A DNA stretch of 64,000 nucleotides from Psilocybe azurescens (lineage: Eukaryota > Basidiomycota > Agaricomycetes > Agaricales > Agrocybaceae), in NCBI GenBank assembly GCA_023853785.1, contig JAJIRX010000568.1, positions 1 through 64,000 of the forward strand. Reading direction: 5' to 3'. The notes beneath the pieces were generated by a model, which worked only from the letters and a program-made list of their open reading frames with translations, had not been told where the DNA came from and made no database searches. Of this stretch, positions 43,897 through 56,845 are shown piece by piece. Position numbers and translations under genes: made by a program. How positions within the stretch are numbered: position 1 is the stretch's first letter; each line of letters starts with the position of its first letter.

Positions 43897-44911
43897 ATGC
43901 TGAGGAACGCTGTTCGAGTGAAAATAAGACCGACTATCTCGTTCACTCGACTTAATCACTCCTTGGACTCCCAGCGACCAGACACCAATTCACAGCCAAC
44001 TGCCGACGCGAAGGCAAAAACAGCATCATTCGGTTTCAAGACGGTCCCTGAAGAGCTCAAAGAAACCTTGGTGAAAAATGTATTCAACTCCGTCGCCTCA
44101 AAATACGACCTGATGAACGATGCTACGTCATTCGGTGTCCACCGGCTATGGAAGGACTCGTTTGTGTCATCTCTTCGTCCAGGTCGAAAGGGACCCATGA
44201 AGTGTATAGATGTGGCTGGTGGTACAGGCGACATTGCACTTCGAATCTTGGATTATGCCAAGGACAACTACTATGACAGAGAGACGAGTGTGGAGGTTGT
44301 CGATATCAACGCACAGATGTTGAAGGAAGGCTACCGAAGGTTCAAGCAGACCATGTATCATAATAGTGAGTCATCGAGATTTCCGCAAAGTTATTCTAAC
44401 TGTGACATATCTAGCCCCTCAAATATCCTTTCACGAAGCAAATGCCCAAGATCTGGGTGCAGAAAAGTTCAAAGACAACACATATGACCTCTATACAATT
44501 GCCTTCGGAATCCGTAATTGCACCGATATTCCAGCCGTGTTGCGCGAGGCCCACCGCGTTTTGAAGCCAGGAGGAACCTTTGCATGCCTCGAATTCAGTA
44601 AGGTCAACAACCCTTTGCTGAGCACGTTAGTATCTTCCATTTTTGCTTCTACTATCTTCTGACATCAAGCTCTTCGCAGACTGTATGACCAGTATTCATT
44701 TACTGTCATCCCTCTGCTCGGCACCATCTTGGCGGGCGATCGCGACTCTTATCAATATTTGGTTGAGTCGATTCGTAAATTCCCTCCTCAACAAGAATTC
44801 GCCCAGATGATCAGAGACGCCGGCTTCTCCACTGGGAAAGACGTTGATGGAGGAGCCTGGTCAGACCAGTGGGGTGGTATTGCGTGCGTTCATACCGGTG
44901 TTAAGCTATAG
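43897..44911 (+). CDS. COQ5: Ubiquinone biosynthesis C-methyltransferase COQ5
   Basis: The SAM-dependent methyltransferase that methylates 2-methoxy-6-polyprenyl-1,4-benzoquinol in the matrix-side CoQ synthome. The presequence [22 protein letters not shown] leads to [20 protein letters not shown] and [22 protein letters not shown] (UbiE/COQ5 signature 1). Motif I is [16 protein letters not shown]. After intron 1 comes [11 protein letters not shown], then [20 protein letters not shown] and [19 protein letters not shown] (signature 2). After intron 2 come [20 protein letters not shown] and [11 protein letters not shown], ending [11 protein letters not shown]. Two introns, with the frame intact throughout, about 305 residues, a normal length. 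Confidence 0.97.
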
Positions 44912-45109
44912 AATACATCAGTCTACATCATTCGTACACTTCATAGCGCTCGGTGCGCCATTACTATTATTACACAATTGCAAGTCGAAGCGGCAGCAAA
45001 TTATTTCCAAGTTACACCGTTCCAAATTAGTCTCACTTTGTTTGGCCGATCACTAGGCCTCGGTCCGCGCGCTTGTCATTCGTACTCTCTCTCAACACTC
45101 TCAACCACC

Positions 45110-47905
<2,796 letters not shown>

Positions 47906-48554
47906 TATCTTTCTTTTCTGCACCCCATTTTGTAGCATATTGTTTATATTGTTGTTCTGTCCTTCTTTTGCATGCTGTATATATATTGGTTTTGTGAGTC
48001 ACGTTACATATTTTCTTACCAAGTTGCCTTCGGAACACATCTGGGAACTGACATATTTAGAGTCGCGTCTGAGAATAACTGTCCTCTTCGGATGTGGCGC
48101 TTTCTCGATAATCAACGGCATGGGTCTTGCTCTCAATCATCCCACATAATATTTCATTATACCCAGGTCGGATGCGATAACTGCAACGTATCCGTTCACC
48201 CTTCACAAGTTTGAGCACCGGTATGTTTTAATATCCTCTTAACGTTCCTGTCCTGTGTTTTATTATTTAATAGATGTGAACCGTAGAGCTTCTCCGGCTG
48301 CAAGCATCCACCATTCGCCACTCTGGAGAATGCCGTGACAGCTACGGTCTGTGAGAGAGAGGGCGCTCCTGGGTATAGAGGCCGAGGCTTCCACAGACTT
48401 TCTCATAACCTACTATGGGATTCCTTTCTGCCAATATTCTGCCACACTCACAAGGTCGACCACAGTGACCTATATATGTCTTGAAAGCGAAAAATGTATG
48501 GGACCTCCCTTTCCCCCGCATTCTCGCCACTCCAGAGTTTCCCCTCCTTGAACC
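47906..48554. other. Intergenic region, cullin 3' flank and next promoter
   Basis: AT-rich 3' flank then the leader of the membrane-protein gene. A possible 5' UTR intron runs GTATGTTTTAATATCC to TTTAATAG (about 48220-48272). No coding frame recognised. Confidence 0.45.
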
Positions 48555-50696
48555 ATGGATACGTTGGATACTACCTACGGGAGCCGCCTTTATTGGTTTA
48601 ATTGGTAGTGCCGTGTATGTTTTATATGGCCATTCAACGTGTTTGGGTCGACTGATTCGTCTTTATAGGCTCTATGGCGTCACACTTCTACAAACGTAAG
48701 ATCTCCGAAGTCGCGTTAAAAGTTTGAGTGGTAATCAATCTTTACGCAGGTTCCTCTACTTCAAGTACGCCAATTGTTGGCACCAATTCTTATATCTAAA
48801 GCTTGAATCAGGCAGTATCCCAATGATTCACGATTCACTAAGATTATTGTGAGTTTGCGTGTACTTTTTGGTGATTTATGTTCGTGTTATGAATTAAAGT
48901 CCTGTGCCTCAACCTTCAGGTTATAATCCTTTGGTTTTTGGACACGGCTCATCTATTCCTCTGTACAATTGCTATTTACACGTTGGTGCTTGTTTCAATG
49001 AAGATTTGACAAGTGGCATAACCTCCTGGCCAACAGATATTTGGTGACAAACTTCAACAATCCTTCTGCGCTTCATCGATCAACCTGGTGAGCAACCGTT
49101 GTATGATCTTGAAGTACTCTCTCGACTGAATCATGAAATTCAGGAGTATGAATGTAAGTTTTGGTCATCGTTCGCCGTGCTTTTGACTGATGAAGCATGT
49201 CTCAAGCTCCAAACCGATTGTAATGTGAGCTACACAGTATGAACGAGAGCACCGGGAGCACTGATGGAGTACGACACCAGGGGCTCATAGGTCTCATCGT
49301 CGAATGGTATGGTGTTTTACCGTCACATCTGACTTAGGTCGCTGATTGTTTATTCTTCCAGTTTTTCGCCCGTAGGGTCTGGATAAGTAAATGCTTCCTC
49401 GCATGATCTCCTGTATTCTGTCTCACGGCGCGGACCCGACTACAGTGTCCGGAAATTTCTTCATAACCGGGATTATTGTGAGTGTTATTGTTGTCTTACA
49501 TGCCAGCATAACTTATTATTCGCAGGTCATTCTTGCCTGTATTCATTGTGGTGAGCACCTCGGTTAAATCCAAAACACTCAGGCACTCATAGTAACTGAC
49601 AGGTCTGGGAGTGCGTGCGTACCTTTCGGTCTTTCTTTCTGAACTCTCGGTTTTTGACTTTGATTTTCTCTCCAGTATTCACGGTCGAGGGGTACGTCGG
49701 CTCTTGCTCGGTGTGATGCTCCACACAGCTGACCAGCTTCTAGCTTTATTCTGGTGGATACTGCCAGGTTTCCGAAGCTAATAGTAGGCTCTTCTCCGTT
49801 CCGCCAGTAGTTGCGGGGTTAATTGACGTCCCGGCTACCCAGTGGGTGACGAGTACCGGGCTGGGAAGCGCAGCAGCTGCCGACATCATCATCGCCGTCT
49901 CACTCTGCTATTATCTGACGAAGAGTCGCACTGGATTCGCTCGGTAAGTTGCTCGTCCCGATGAAAGACTGGAGGCTTACAACAGCGCATTAGAACCGAC
50001 TCCCTCATTTCTACTTTGATCGTGTACAGTTTGACGACTGGGTTGATCACGAGGTTGGTTGGGTTATTTTTGTGCTTCAATAGACAAGGCTCAATGTTCT
50101 GATTGTCATAGTGTCATTGCGTTCATATGTGTGGTCACGGTGGGGGTTCCTCGCTTCCGAAATTGAGTAGAACTTCATGCTGAAAATGAAATGTTCTCCT
50201 AGTTCGCGACAATGCCAACGAACTATATCTGGCTGGGGTTCTTCTGGCTAATTGGGAAATGTAGGCAATCTTTCTTCCTCCTCTGTGGGCTCCTTTTAGT
50301 AATGTGCATGTGGCTGACGCGTCTTTATCCCAGGTTATGTTAACTCACTATTGGCAGCGTTGAGTTCTTTCATTGCTTGCTTAGGTTAACGAGAAGGATA
50401 TTAACATTGGATTAACCCTTAACAGGCTGAACAGCCGCGAGTCACTTCGGGAACAAGCCGCTCCTCAAGAAGGCACTTTCCTGCAACTGACACCCTTTCG
50501 CGCTGTGGCGTCCGCCCACGTTTCTCAGTGCGCTGAACCTTCTAGCCCGGGTGCCAATAGCAGTATGGAGAAGGATGCACTAGGTCAATACGCGGATAAC
50601 CCTTTACTCAATGTGAAGGTGCAAACGCAGACATTTACGAGATCGGACACTGATTTTGAGTATATCGTCTCACCAGTACGTTCCCCTCCTTCCTAA
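48555..50696 (+). CDS. DUF6534-type seven-helix membrane protein
   Basis: Belongs to a large Agaricomycete family of multi-helix membrane proteins of unknown function. Assembled from about a dozen tiny exons: MDTLDTTYG, AAFIGLIGSAV, LYGVTLLQTFLYFK, QYPNDSRFTKII, VIILWFLDTAHLFLCTIAIY, YLVTNFNNPSALHRSTW, GLIGLIVECFFARRVW, SGNFFITGIIVILACIH, then WVTSTGLGSAAAADIIIAVS, LCYYLTKSRTGFARTDS, LISTLIVYSLTTGLITS and MPTNYIWLGFFWLIGKCYVN, followed by a cytosolic Ser-rich tail (LNSRESLREQAAP). Most exons encode one helix. Corrections are needed at the surplus G at 48579-48581 and a lost T at 49362-49366. The last exon may splice on past 50676 instead of ending at 50696. Confidence 0.85.
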
Positions 50697-52066
50697 ATAT
50701 GTATCTTTTCTTCCTTTCCCCACCCTCATTGCACGCGTTTTGTGCTCTATTCTTGTCCCATTTTCGTCCCATCGGGGAATAGCTATTGAGCCCGGTAGAG
50801 ACTGACTGACATTTGCCTGTCTTTAACCTTGCACTTATAGCCACCGACCGCGACGAGATTCTGAGGAATGAAGAAAAAGCACCCACGACATTTCAAAGAA
50901 CCTTTCAGAAAAACCAAAATCAACTAAAGCATACATATCGCGACCACGGACCTTTCCCTTGTTCCCCCATCCCACCCTAATCATGGGTTTCTTTTTTTTT
51001 TGCCTTCGTTCGTCGCTCCTCGTTACTCATCGCTCACGAACCCATGGACAATGCTCCCGTGTGGAGTCTGCTTACCTGCTTACCTACCCATCTATTCGTC
51101 GCTCGCCTTAAATCATCGGGACAGTTCGACATCACAAACACACATCTCTAATACGATCTTTCAGTTATCTGTCTTGCGAACTATTTTACATACCCATGCC
51201 ATCAAGGGACTTTAATGAAAACAATCACAGATCACACACTCGTTATAGAACGCAGGCAACTCAAAGACAGAATGGGAGTGGGACGGAGGGGTCCTTCGAA
51301 ACCGATTGGTACTTACTTATTGCCCAAGTTGACGGTCTTGAGAGGGGGGAGGTCTCGGTTCTTTTCCGGTGTATTTGTAAAGAGAAGAGAGGAATTATTT
51401 TCGAAACATGGTTACTCGGATTCTGTTGTTGTACAAGAGTGTAGATTCTATATACTTATTTGACGACCTGGGACTGTATTTTGTGGGAGTGTGCGAGGAG
51501 TGGTATCACGCCTACTTCAAATTTTGGGTTTTGGGTTTTGGGGTGAGTCCATGTCCTAGGATATGCTGTATACTGGCGCCTCAGGTTACCGAACTACTCT
51601 TATAGAACGTAGCAATATACTCTTGATAGAGTAGATGGTATCTACATGAAGGCCGAATAAGTACACGCCGAAAGGGCGGCCAGATTCTTATGTTGCGATA
51701 AGTTGCAAAGTTAAAGTTTGTGAAATTGGAGACTGAGGGCCCGACGCGCTACGGAAGCGAATAATGAGCTGGGCGTCAGACATCGAAGCTGTCGTCAGAG
51801 TGCTTACGCACCCTGTACCTCCAGAAGCCGTCTTAGACTGGACGGCTACAAACGGGCGAGAAGCCTCCACTGAATTTCACGCGCAGTAATTCCTCTTGAT
51901 AAATAAGCTCGGCGTGGAAGACGCGTAAAGTTTACAAGATGGTTATTACGACCTCGACCTCGACCTCGTGAGATAAATCAAGTCAGAATGACTCGAAGTG
52001 GTGTATACCTTTATCAGGCCTGTGTTTGCGAGTACATCTCAAATCCGAAAGCGACGAGGAATCAAA
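50697..52066. other. 1.4-kb gene-poor stretch
   Basis: C/T-rich in its first part (50697-51180). Short frames at 51196-51463 (plus) and 51688-51870 (minus) are unrecognised. It may hold the membrane protein's 3' UTR and the 3' part of the minus-strand gene beyond. Confidence 0.4.
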
Positions 52067-52675
52067 TCAAATCAAGAAGTTGGAGGCATAGGCGCCGAAA
52101 GAATATGGTGCAGTCAATAAATGTCTGAGTTCCTCAAGACAGTTCGCAAGTCGCCTGTGATCTTGATAATAAATATGGGGTGGATTCATCTTCTTGACAA
52201 AATTCGAAAATTCGTCAGCTAAGTAAGGATTCTGATAGAAAACGGAAATGCATTCATTTAGCTGGTAAGTAGTTTCGACTTTCTGACCGCTGTAGTGCAT
52301 AACTGACGTGGGTGATGAAGGTGAGCGACCGGGGGGTGCCCTGAAAATTCCCCCTAGCCCATGTGGAGAAAGTCCCAACCACAGCAGCCAAATACTTCTT
52401 CCAGAGTCCATATTATTATAGATGATGCCTAACACGCTCGACCACGACGCCCAAGGTGATTGGTTAATTGACTGTAGAGAGCCATCTGGAATGTTGAGCC
52501 CACTGTACATCATCATCAGCTCGAAGAACGAGGAGATAGCTGATAGCTTGATTGCATCAACGTCCCGAACCTCAACCCATCCGTTCCAGGAACAAGAGAG
52601 ATTATCAAGGGTTCGTTGCCGAAATAAGGATGGGCGAGGAGTTACAGATTGGGGCGAGTGGAGTGGGAGTACCAC
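52067..52675 (-). CDS. Unrecognised protein, boundaries uncertain
   Basis: A 202-codon frame with protein-like composition (SWNGWVEVRDVDAIKLSAIS, YSGQKVETTYQLNECISVFY, NPYLADEFSNFVKKMNPPHI), ending APYSFGAYASNFLI. It opens at a GTG and has no ATG in its first third, so an upstream exon or a corrected frame is likely. A second minus-strand frame at 52712-52900 (SVNSFVIILGRISATMLVRS) could belong to it. I do not recognise the family. An internal intron is possible around SIWLLWLGLSPHGLGG. Confidence 0.4.
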   Translation of the reverse strand: MVLPLHSPQSVTPRPSLFRQRTLDNLSCSWNGWVEVRDVDAIKLSAISSFFELMMMYSGLNIPDGSLQSINQSPWASWSSVLGIIYNNMDSGRSIWLLWLGLSPHGLGGIFRAPPGRSPSSPTSVMHYSGQKVETTYQLNECISVFYQNPYLADEFSNFVKKMNPPHIYYQDHRRLANCLEELRHLLTAPYSFGAYASNFLI

Positions 52676-53032
52676 GGTGATGGGTGGGTTCGTGGACTCG
52701 AAGCAGCTTGTTCAGGATGCGTTTGCGTGAAACTTCGGATCGAGGATATGTATGTTATCGAACACATGGTCTGCCCCCTGAACGCCTTTGATGATTTGTT
52801 GAATCAAGTTGATAGATCCTGGACCCGAGCGAACAAGCATAGTGGCAGAGATGCGTCCAAGAATAATGACAAAAGAATTGACGCTACAGGGACGCGACAA
52901 GGCGGTAACTGCCTTAGACTAGGCACGAACAACGGGGCTGAGCGGGGTCGGGGTGGCGGTGGTTGTATTTTAATAAAGGTTCGCACTGCCTAATCCGTTC
53001 CCACGGGTCGTTTAAACCAATCCAATTCGAAA
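52676..53032. other. Probable 5' part of the minus-strand unknown gene and RTT109 promoter
   Basis: Contains the unassigned minus-strand frame 52712-52900 and the region directly upstream of RTT109. No known element recognised. Confidence 0.35.
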
Positions 53033-54556
53033 ATGACGACGATGAACAGCAATCTCAATCTGCGGGACTACGTGCTCGCGGCGCTCGCTGCCGTGCCCGG
53101 CACCCGCGAATTCCACCTGCACGTTCTCGTCTCGTCCCCCCGAAAAGCGAGCGGGAACCTGTTTCCCTTTGCCAAGCCGCGGCCGCCCCGCGTGTACGTG
53201 CAGGACATACTGCTGCTGCTTTCAGAGCAGGCGACGCCCGATGCGGCGCGGGTCATCGTGTCTGCGGTGGAGGCGAATGTGTACCATATACCGACGACGT
53301 CGTGTGTGGTGTTTTATGTGAGCAAGGTGGACTCGACGGGACAGGGCATGCCCGGTGCGCCTTCGCCGACGGGGACGCTGGTGCAGGCGTTGATCAGATT
53401 TTACGTGGACCCGGCGACGCGGCCTATGGAGGCTGAACACATGTGGGTGCAGCTATTTGCGCGGGCGCAAGGGCAGTACCTGTTCCCCAACTCGAATGAA
53501 TGGAGTGGCAAGAAGCCGCTGAGCGACACGAAACTGTGCGGATGGTGGAAGAAGCTCTTGACGCGTGTTGGGGAGGAGGTTTCAAAGACGGAAGGGGTGA
53601 AGACGAAAATGTATTATATTCTACCTGGCTACAACAAAACTGAAGCTGAACATGCGCTGCGACTGGCGGCGCCTACGGGACAACAACAACAAGCAGAAGA
53701 AGAAACTAGAGTAGAATGGACGTATGGACACCCGTACTCGCAGACTGAGATACCACTACCCTGCCCAGCGGACACGAGCGAGGAGAAGATCAAGAACCTA
53801 GGACATTTCATTCCATCGTTTGAGGATGATCCCAAGTCGCGATTCATGGACGAAATAGCGTATACGACTGATGGGGAGATCAAGTCACCGGTGCGGAAAC
53901 GGGCACGGACTATGAATGGAGAAGGGAGAGATGGGATCAAGCAATCCACGAATAGCACGAACAGCACGACAGAAGATGCGAAACCACTGGGGAGCTTGGC
54001 AAAGTGAGCGTGGACGAGTTTTGGGAGAGGATGTCGTTCCGACAGGAGTGTGTTGCAGGTGCGGTGACTGGGTTCTTTACGGTGATTGTGTCTGCTTGCG
54101 GGGCTCAAAAGGTTGGACTTGGGGCATCACGGGGCCAAGTGTCGTCGCAGCTGAAGAAACGAGGTGATGACCACGCTTCTCACGGGTGTCGAGTTTTCGA
54201 ATGTTGAGCGTGCGGTGAAAGGGACAGAAACGGTGGAAAGTGCGATCAGGGGACTGTGTGAGGGAATTACCAATGATGGAACAAGAGAGAGAGAGCGGAC
54301 TACCAATGTTGGAACAAGAGAGGGGGCTACTCTGTTGGAACGACCACGGACACCGCCTAGGAGAAGAATAATGCAGGACAACTCGCCCAACCCATTCCCC
54401 GAACCGGTTGCGTCATTGGACACTTATCTGAGTGATATTTACGGAACTGTTTCGACCCGAAATGCGCTAGCGGCTGGGGACCCGCAAAGCAGTGAGGGAG
54501 CTGTGACAGTGCTAAAGGTGCGTCGGAAAAAGAAAGCGATAGCACAGCATGTGTAA
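53033..54556 (+). CDS. RTT109: Histone acetyltransferase RTT109
   Basis: The fungus-specific p300-like enzyme that acetylates newly made histone H3 (notably K56) with Asf1/Vps75 during replication. An intronless gene with GC-rich sequence. The start LRDYVLAALAAVPGTREFHL is followed by VLVSSPRKASGNLFPFAKPR, RVYVQDILLLLSEQATPDAA, YHIPTTSCVVFYVSKVDSTG, MWVQLFARAQGQYLFPNSNE, KKPLSDTKLCGWWKKLL, MYYILPGYNKTEAEHAL, WTYGHPYSQTEIPLPCP and NLGHFIPSFEDDPKSRFMDE. One missing A (54001-54003) and one surplus G (54163-54164) hide the C-terminal third: VDEFWERMSFRQECVAGAVT, GFFTVIVSA and LLTGVEFSNVERAVKGTETV. The tail carries a small internal duplication (TNDGTRERE/TNVGTREG). Confidence 0.92.
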
Positions 54557-54749
54557 TGTATTTTTGTATATATTGTATGTAAATGGAAAAAGTACAAGGC
54601 AGGCACTTGTTTGATCGAGGTGAAATTTAATTAAGGACCACGGTTGCCAGGTCTCTCAGTGTCCCCCTCCATGTCCAGCACTGTCAACTCCCTGCCCTCT
54701 TTCGCACAGGCTTTTAGCAACCATTCGCTCAGTGGTATATCACCTAACA
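54557..54749. other. Short intergenic region
   Basis: RTT109 3' flank and promoter of the polyglutamine gene; about 190 bp, no recognised motif. Confidence 0.4.
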
Positions 54750-54770
54750 ATGCCCTCCCTCCAATCATAA
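54750..54770 (+). promoter_or_regulatory. uORF of seven codons overlapping the next start (TAATG)
   Basis: ATG at 54750 opens MPSLQS and its TAA shares one base with the ATG of the next gene. This arrangement favours termination-reinitiation. A missing C here would instead make it an in-frame N-terminal extension, so the call depends on base accuracy. Confidence 0.4.
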
Positions 54771-55335
54771 TGCATCACGGCAAGAAACGACTAAACGATG
54801 ACGAGTAATTCAACATCTTTTTCTCCTTCTTTCTTTTTGTTCACTTTTCAAACAGGGTTCGCGTCAAAGACGAGTCGCCCCCTCCAGACTCGGATGCCGC
54901 TCCCCCGCCCTCCAGTACTATGCCGTCACCCCTCAAAAAGCGCAGGGTAACGGTCAGTGGCGGCGCGCCACATCCCCTCCACATCGACGTGCGCCCTCCC
55001 TCGGATCAGGCATCTTCTACCCCCATATCGCCTGTCGTCATGGGCTTTACCATTCAGCGCGACAACCCGGAGGCTATCGAGCAAGTCCGCTCAATGATCT
55101 CTTTGAAGCAGAAACAAAAGGCTCTCATTGAGGAACGCAGGGGCAGCGCCGCCGGCATCATGTCCCCTACTACTAACAATCCGCCCCCAAACCCTCTTGA
55201 CGACCAGCGCTCCTCTAGTCAACAGTCTGCCTCACGGATACGACGCAGTCCAAACAACGCGACTCGGAGAGCCCCGCAGCGGCCTCCTAGTCCTCAACCA
55301 ACTCCTATGCAAATTCAACAGCAGCAGGCTATCTT

Positions 55336-55366
<31 letters not shown>

Positions 55367-56845
55367 CAACACCAACAGCAGCAGCAGCAACAACAACTCC
55401 TCCACCACCAACAGCAGCAGCAGCAACAACAACAACCACCGCATTCTCTTCCCCCACCTCCGATCAGCTTCGCCCGGCGCCGCGCCGCTCTCATGGGAGG
55501 TAAAAAGAAGCCTGCAGATATCGTTATCAGTCCGAGGGAGGCTCACACCCGAGACCAACTACAACCTTCGATTCAAAGCGCCCCGCCTATCCCGCAAGCA
55601 GGAGGCCAGAACTCTTTCTATTCGGGGCGCTTTCAGATGGCACTCCCCGTTTACCCAATATCATCGGAGGAGGCGACAATCTCCGTCGCGTTGCAGGGAA
55701 TGTTCCTCCTACTCCCACGAGGCTTTCATTGCAGCAGCAGCACTCAAATCCTTCTTCCCTCGTTCAGAATCGCTCCCCACCCGCGCCTTCCGTCCCCATT
55801 TCCTCCACCCTCGTTCCACCCACACCCACTTCTCTCCACCGCCCGGGCTATCAGGGTGACAAGGCTGCGTTTTTGGCTCCCTTTGAGTTCTTCTATGAGG
55901 CGCTCAACGACTCGAAGCAGCTTAAATCATGGCTCTCGGAACAGCTGCAAAAATCAAATTCCCTCATGCAGAGTCTTGCGCAACAACAGGATCGTATTAA
56001 CGACACGGTAGACAGCCTTGTGGAGAAGCGGGTGTCTGGCATCAAGTCCGAGATGGCGGCGTTGCGCCGTCGCGTGGAGGACCTTGAAGTCGCACTTCGA
56101 TCGTCGTCAACAAGGAGGGAGAACATGGACCAGCACCCCTCCATACACAAAAACGGCGTCCCGGAGCCATATACTTTCCCCCCCTGTTTCGTCTGCGGAG
56201 CCGTCTTCTTCGCGGCTGAGACTGGAGAGGCCCGAGCTTACCAGGAGACTTTCCTCTCCTGGATGGGCCCAACAACAGCAGCAGCATAACTCGGGTGCCT
56301 CCGAGAATGGAGGCCAGCGCGGGACATCGCCCGTCCCGTCGTTTGACGCCCGCAAGATATCGACGAGTGTCAGTCGACATGAACAACAGCAACTGCCCCC
56401 ACCGCCCCACTCGGGGGTAGCGCTTCTGGCGCGGCAGCCTCTTCTTCTAATTCTGCTGGGCCTGGGGCTTCGACGCCGCGCGGCGCTCGGCGCTAGCGGG
56501 AGCGGTGGTGCGGGATCCAGTATGCGATCGCCCCCACCGATATATCGAGATGGACCGGCGCCGCCGAAGCATCTTGTGCATCCACCGACGCCGCCGTCGC
56601 GGGAAAGGGAAAGGGAAAGGGAGAGAGAGGGGAGCAATGGTATCAGGCCTCCGCCTTTGAGTCGCCAGGGTTCGTCGCATTCGTCGGGCATCCCGTTGCC
56701 TATGGTTGTTGTTAGTGGGGAGAGAGATAAAGAGCGGGACAGAGACAGGGACAGGGACAGAGACAGAGAAACTCAGACGCGACGAGCAGGCAGTCGGCGT
56801 AATTCCGTCGTCATGTCGGCTCCTGATGAAGAGAGGGACAGCTAA
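54770..56845 (+). CDS. Polyglutamine-rich coiled-coil protein, unknown function
   Basis: The short first exon (MHHGKKRLNDDE) splices into RVKDESPPPDSDAAPPPSST and a nuclear-signal-like PSPLKKRRVTVS. Then come GFTIQRDNPEAIEQVRSMIS, a Gln/His tract (55312-55438), FARRRAALMGGKKKPADIVI, and the most structured part, DKAAFLAPFEFFYEALNDSK followed by a long coiled coil (QLKSWLSEQLQKSNSLMQSL, RINDTVDSLVEKRVSGIKSE, LRRRVEDLEVALRS). The C-terminus is Pro/Ser/Arg-rich with RE and RD repeats. Corrections are needed at 55645-55648, 56178-56184 and 56413-56417, and again near 56490. Composition suggests a nuclear regulator; I do not recognise the family. Confidence 0.68.
55312..55438 (+). repeat. CAG/CAA/CAC trinucleotide tract
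   Basis: Interrupted CAG, CAA and CAC codons encode runs of Gln broken by His and Leu. The interruptions make large slippage less likely than in a pure CAG tract. Confidence 0.9.
56601..56772 (+). repeat. Purine hexamer repeats encoding RE and RD runs
   Basis: GGGAAA repeats at 56601-56620 merge into GA repeats. (GGGACA/GAGACA)n at 56734-56772 encodes alternating Arg-Asp. Both lie within the 3' end of the polyglutamine gene. Confidence 0.85.

Noticed and set aside
55232..55558. Leu-rich minus-strand frame opposite the Gln tract
   Set aside because: It is the antisense shadow of CAG/CAA codons.
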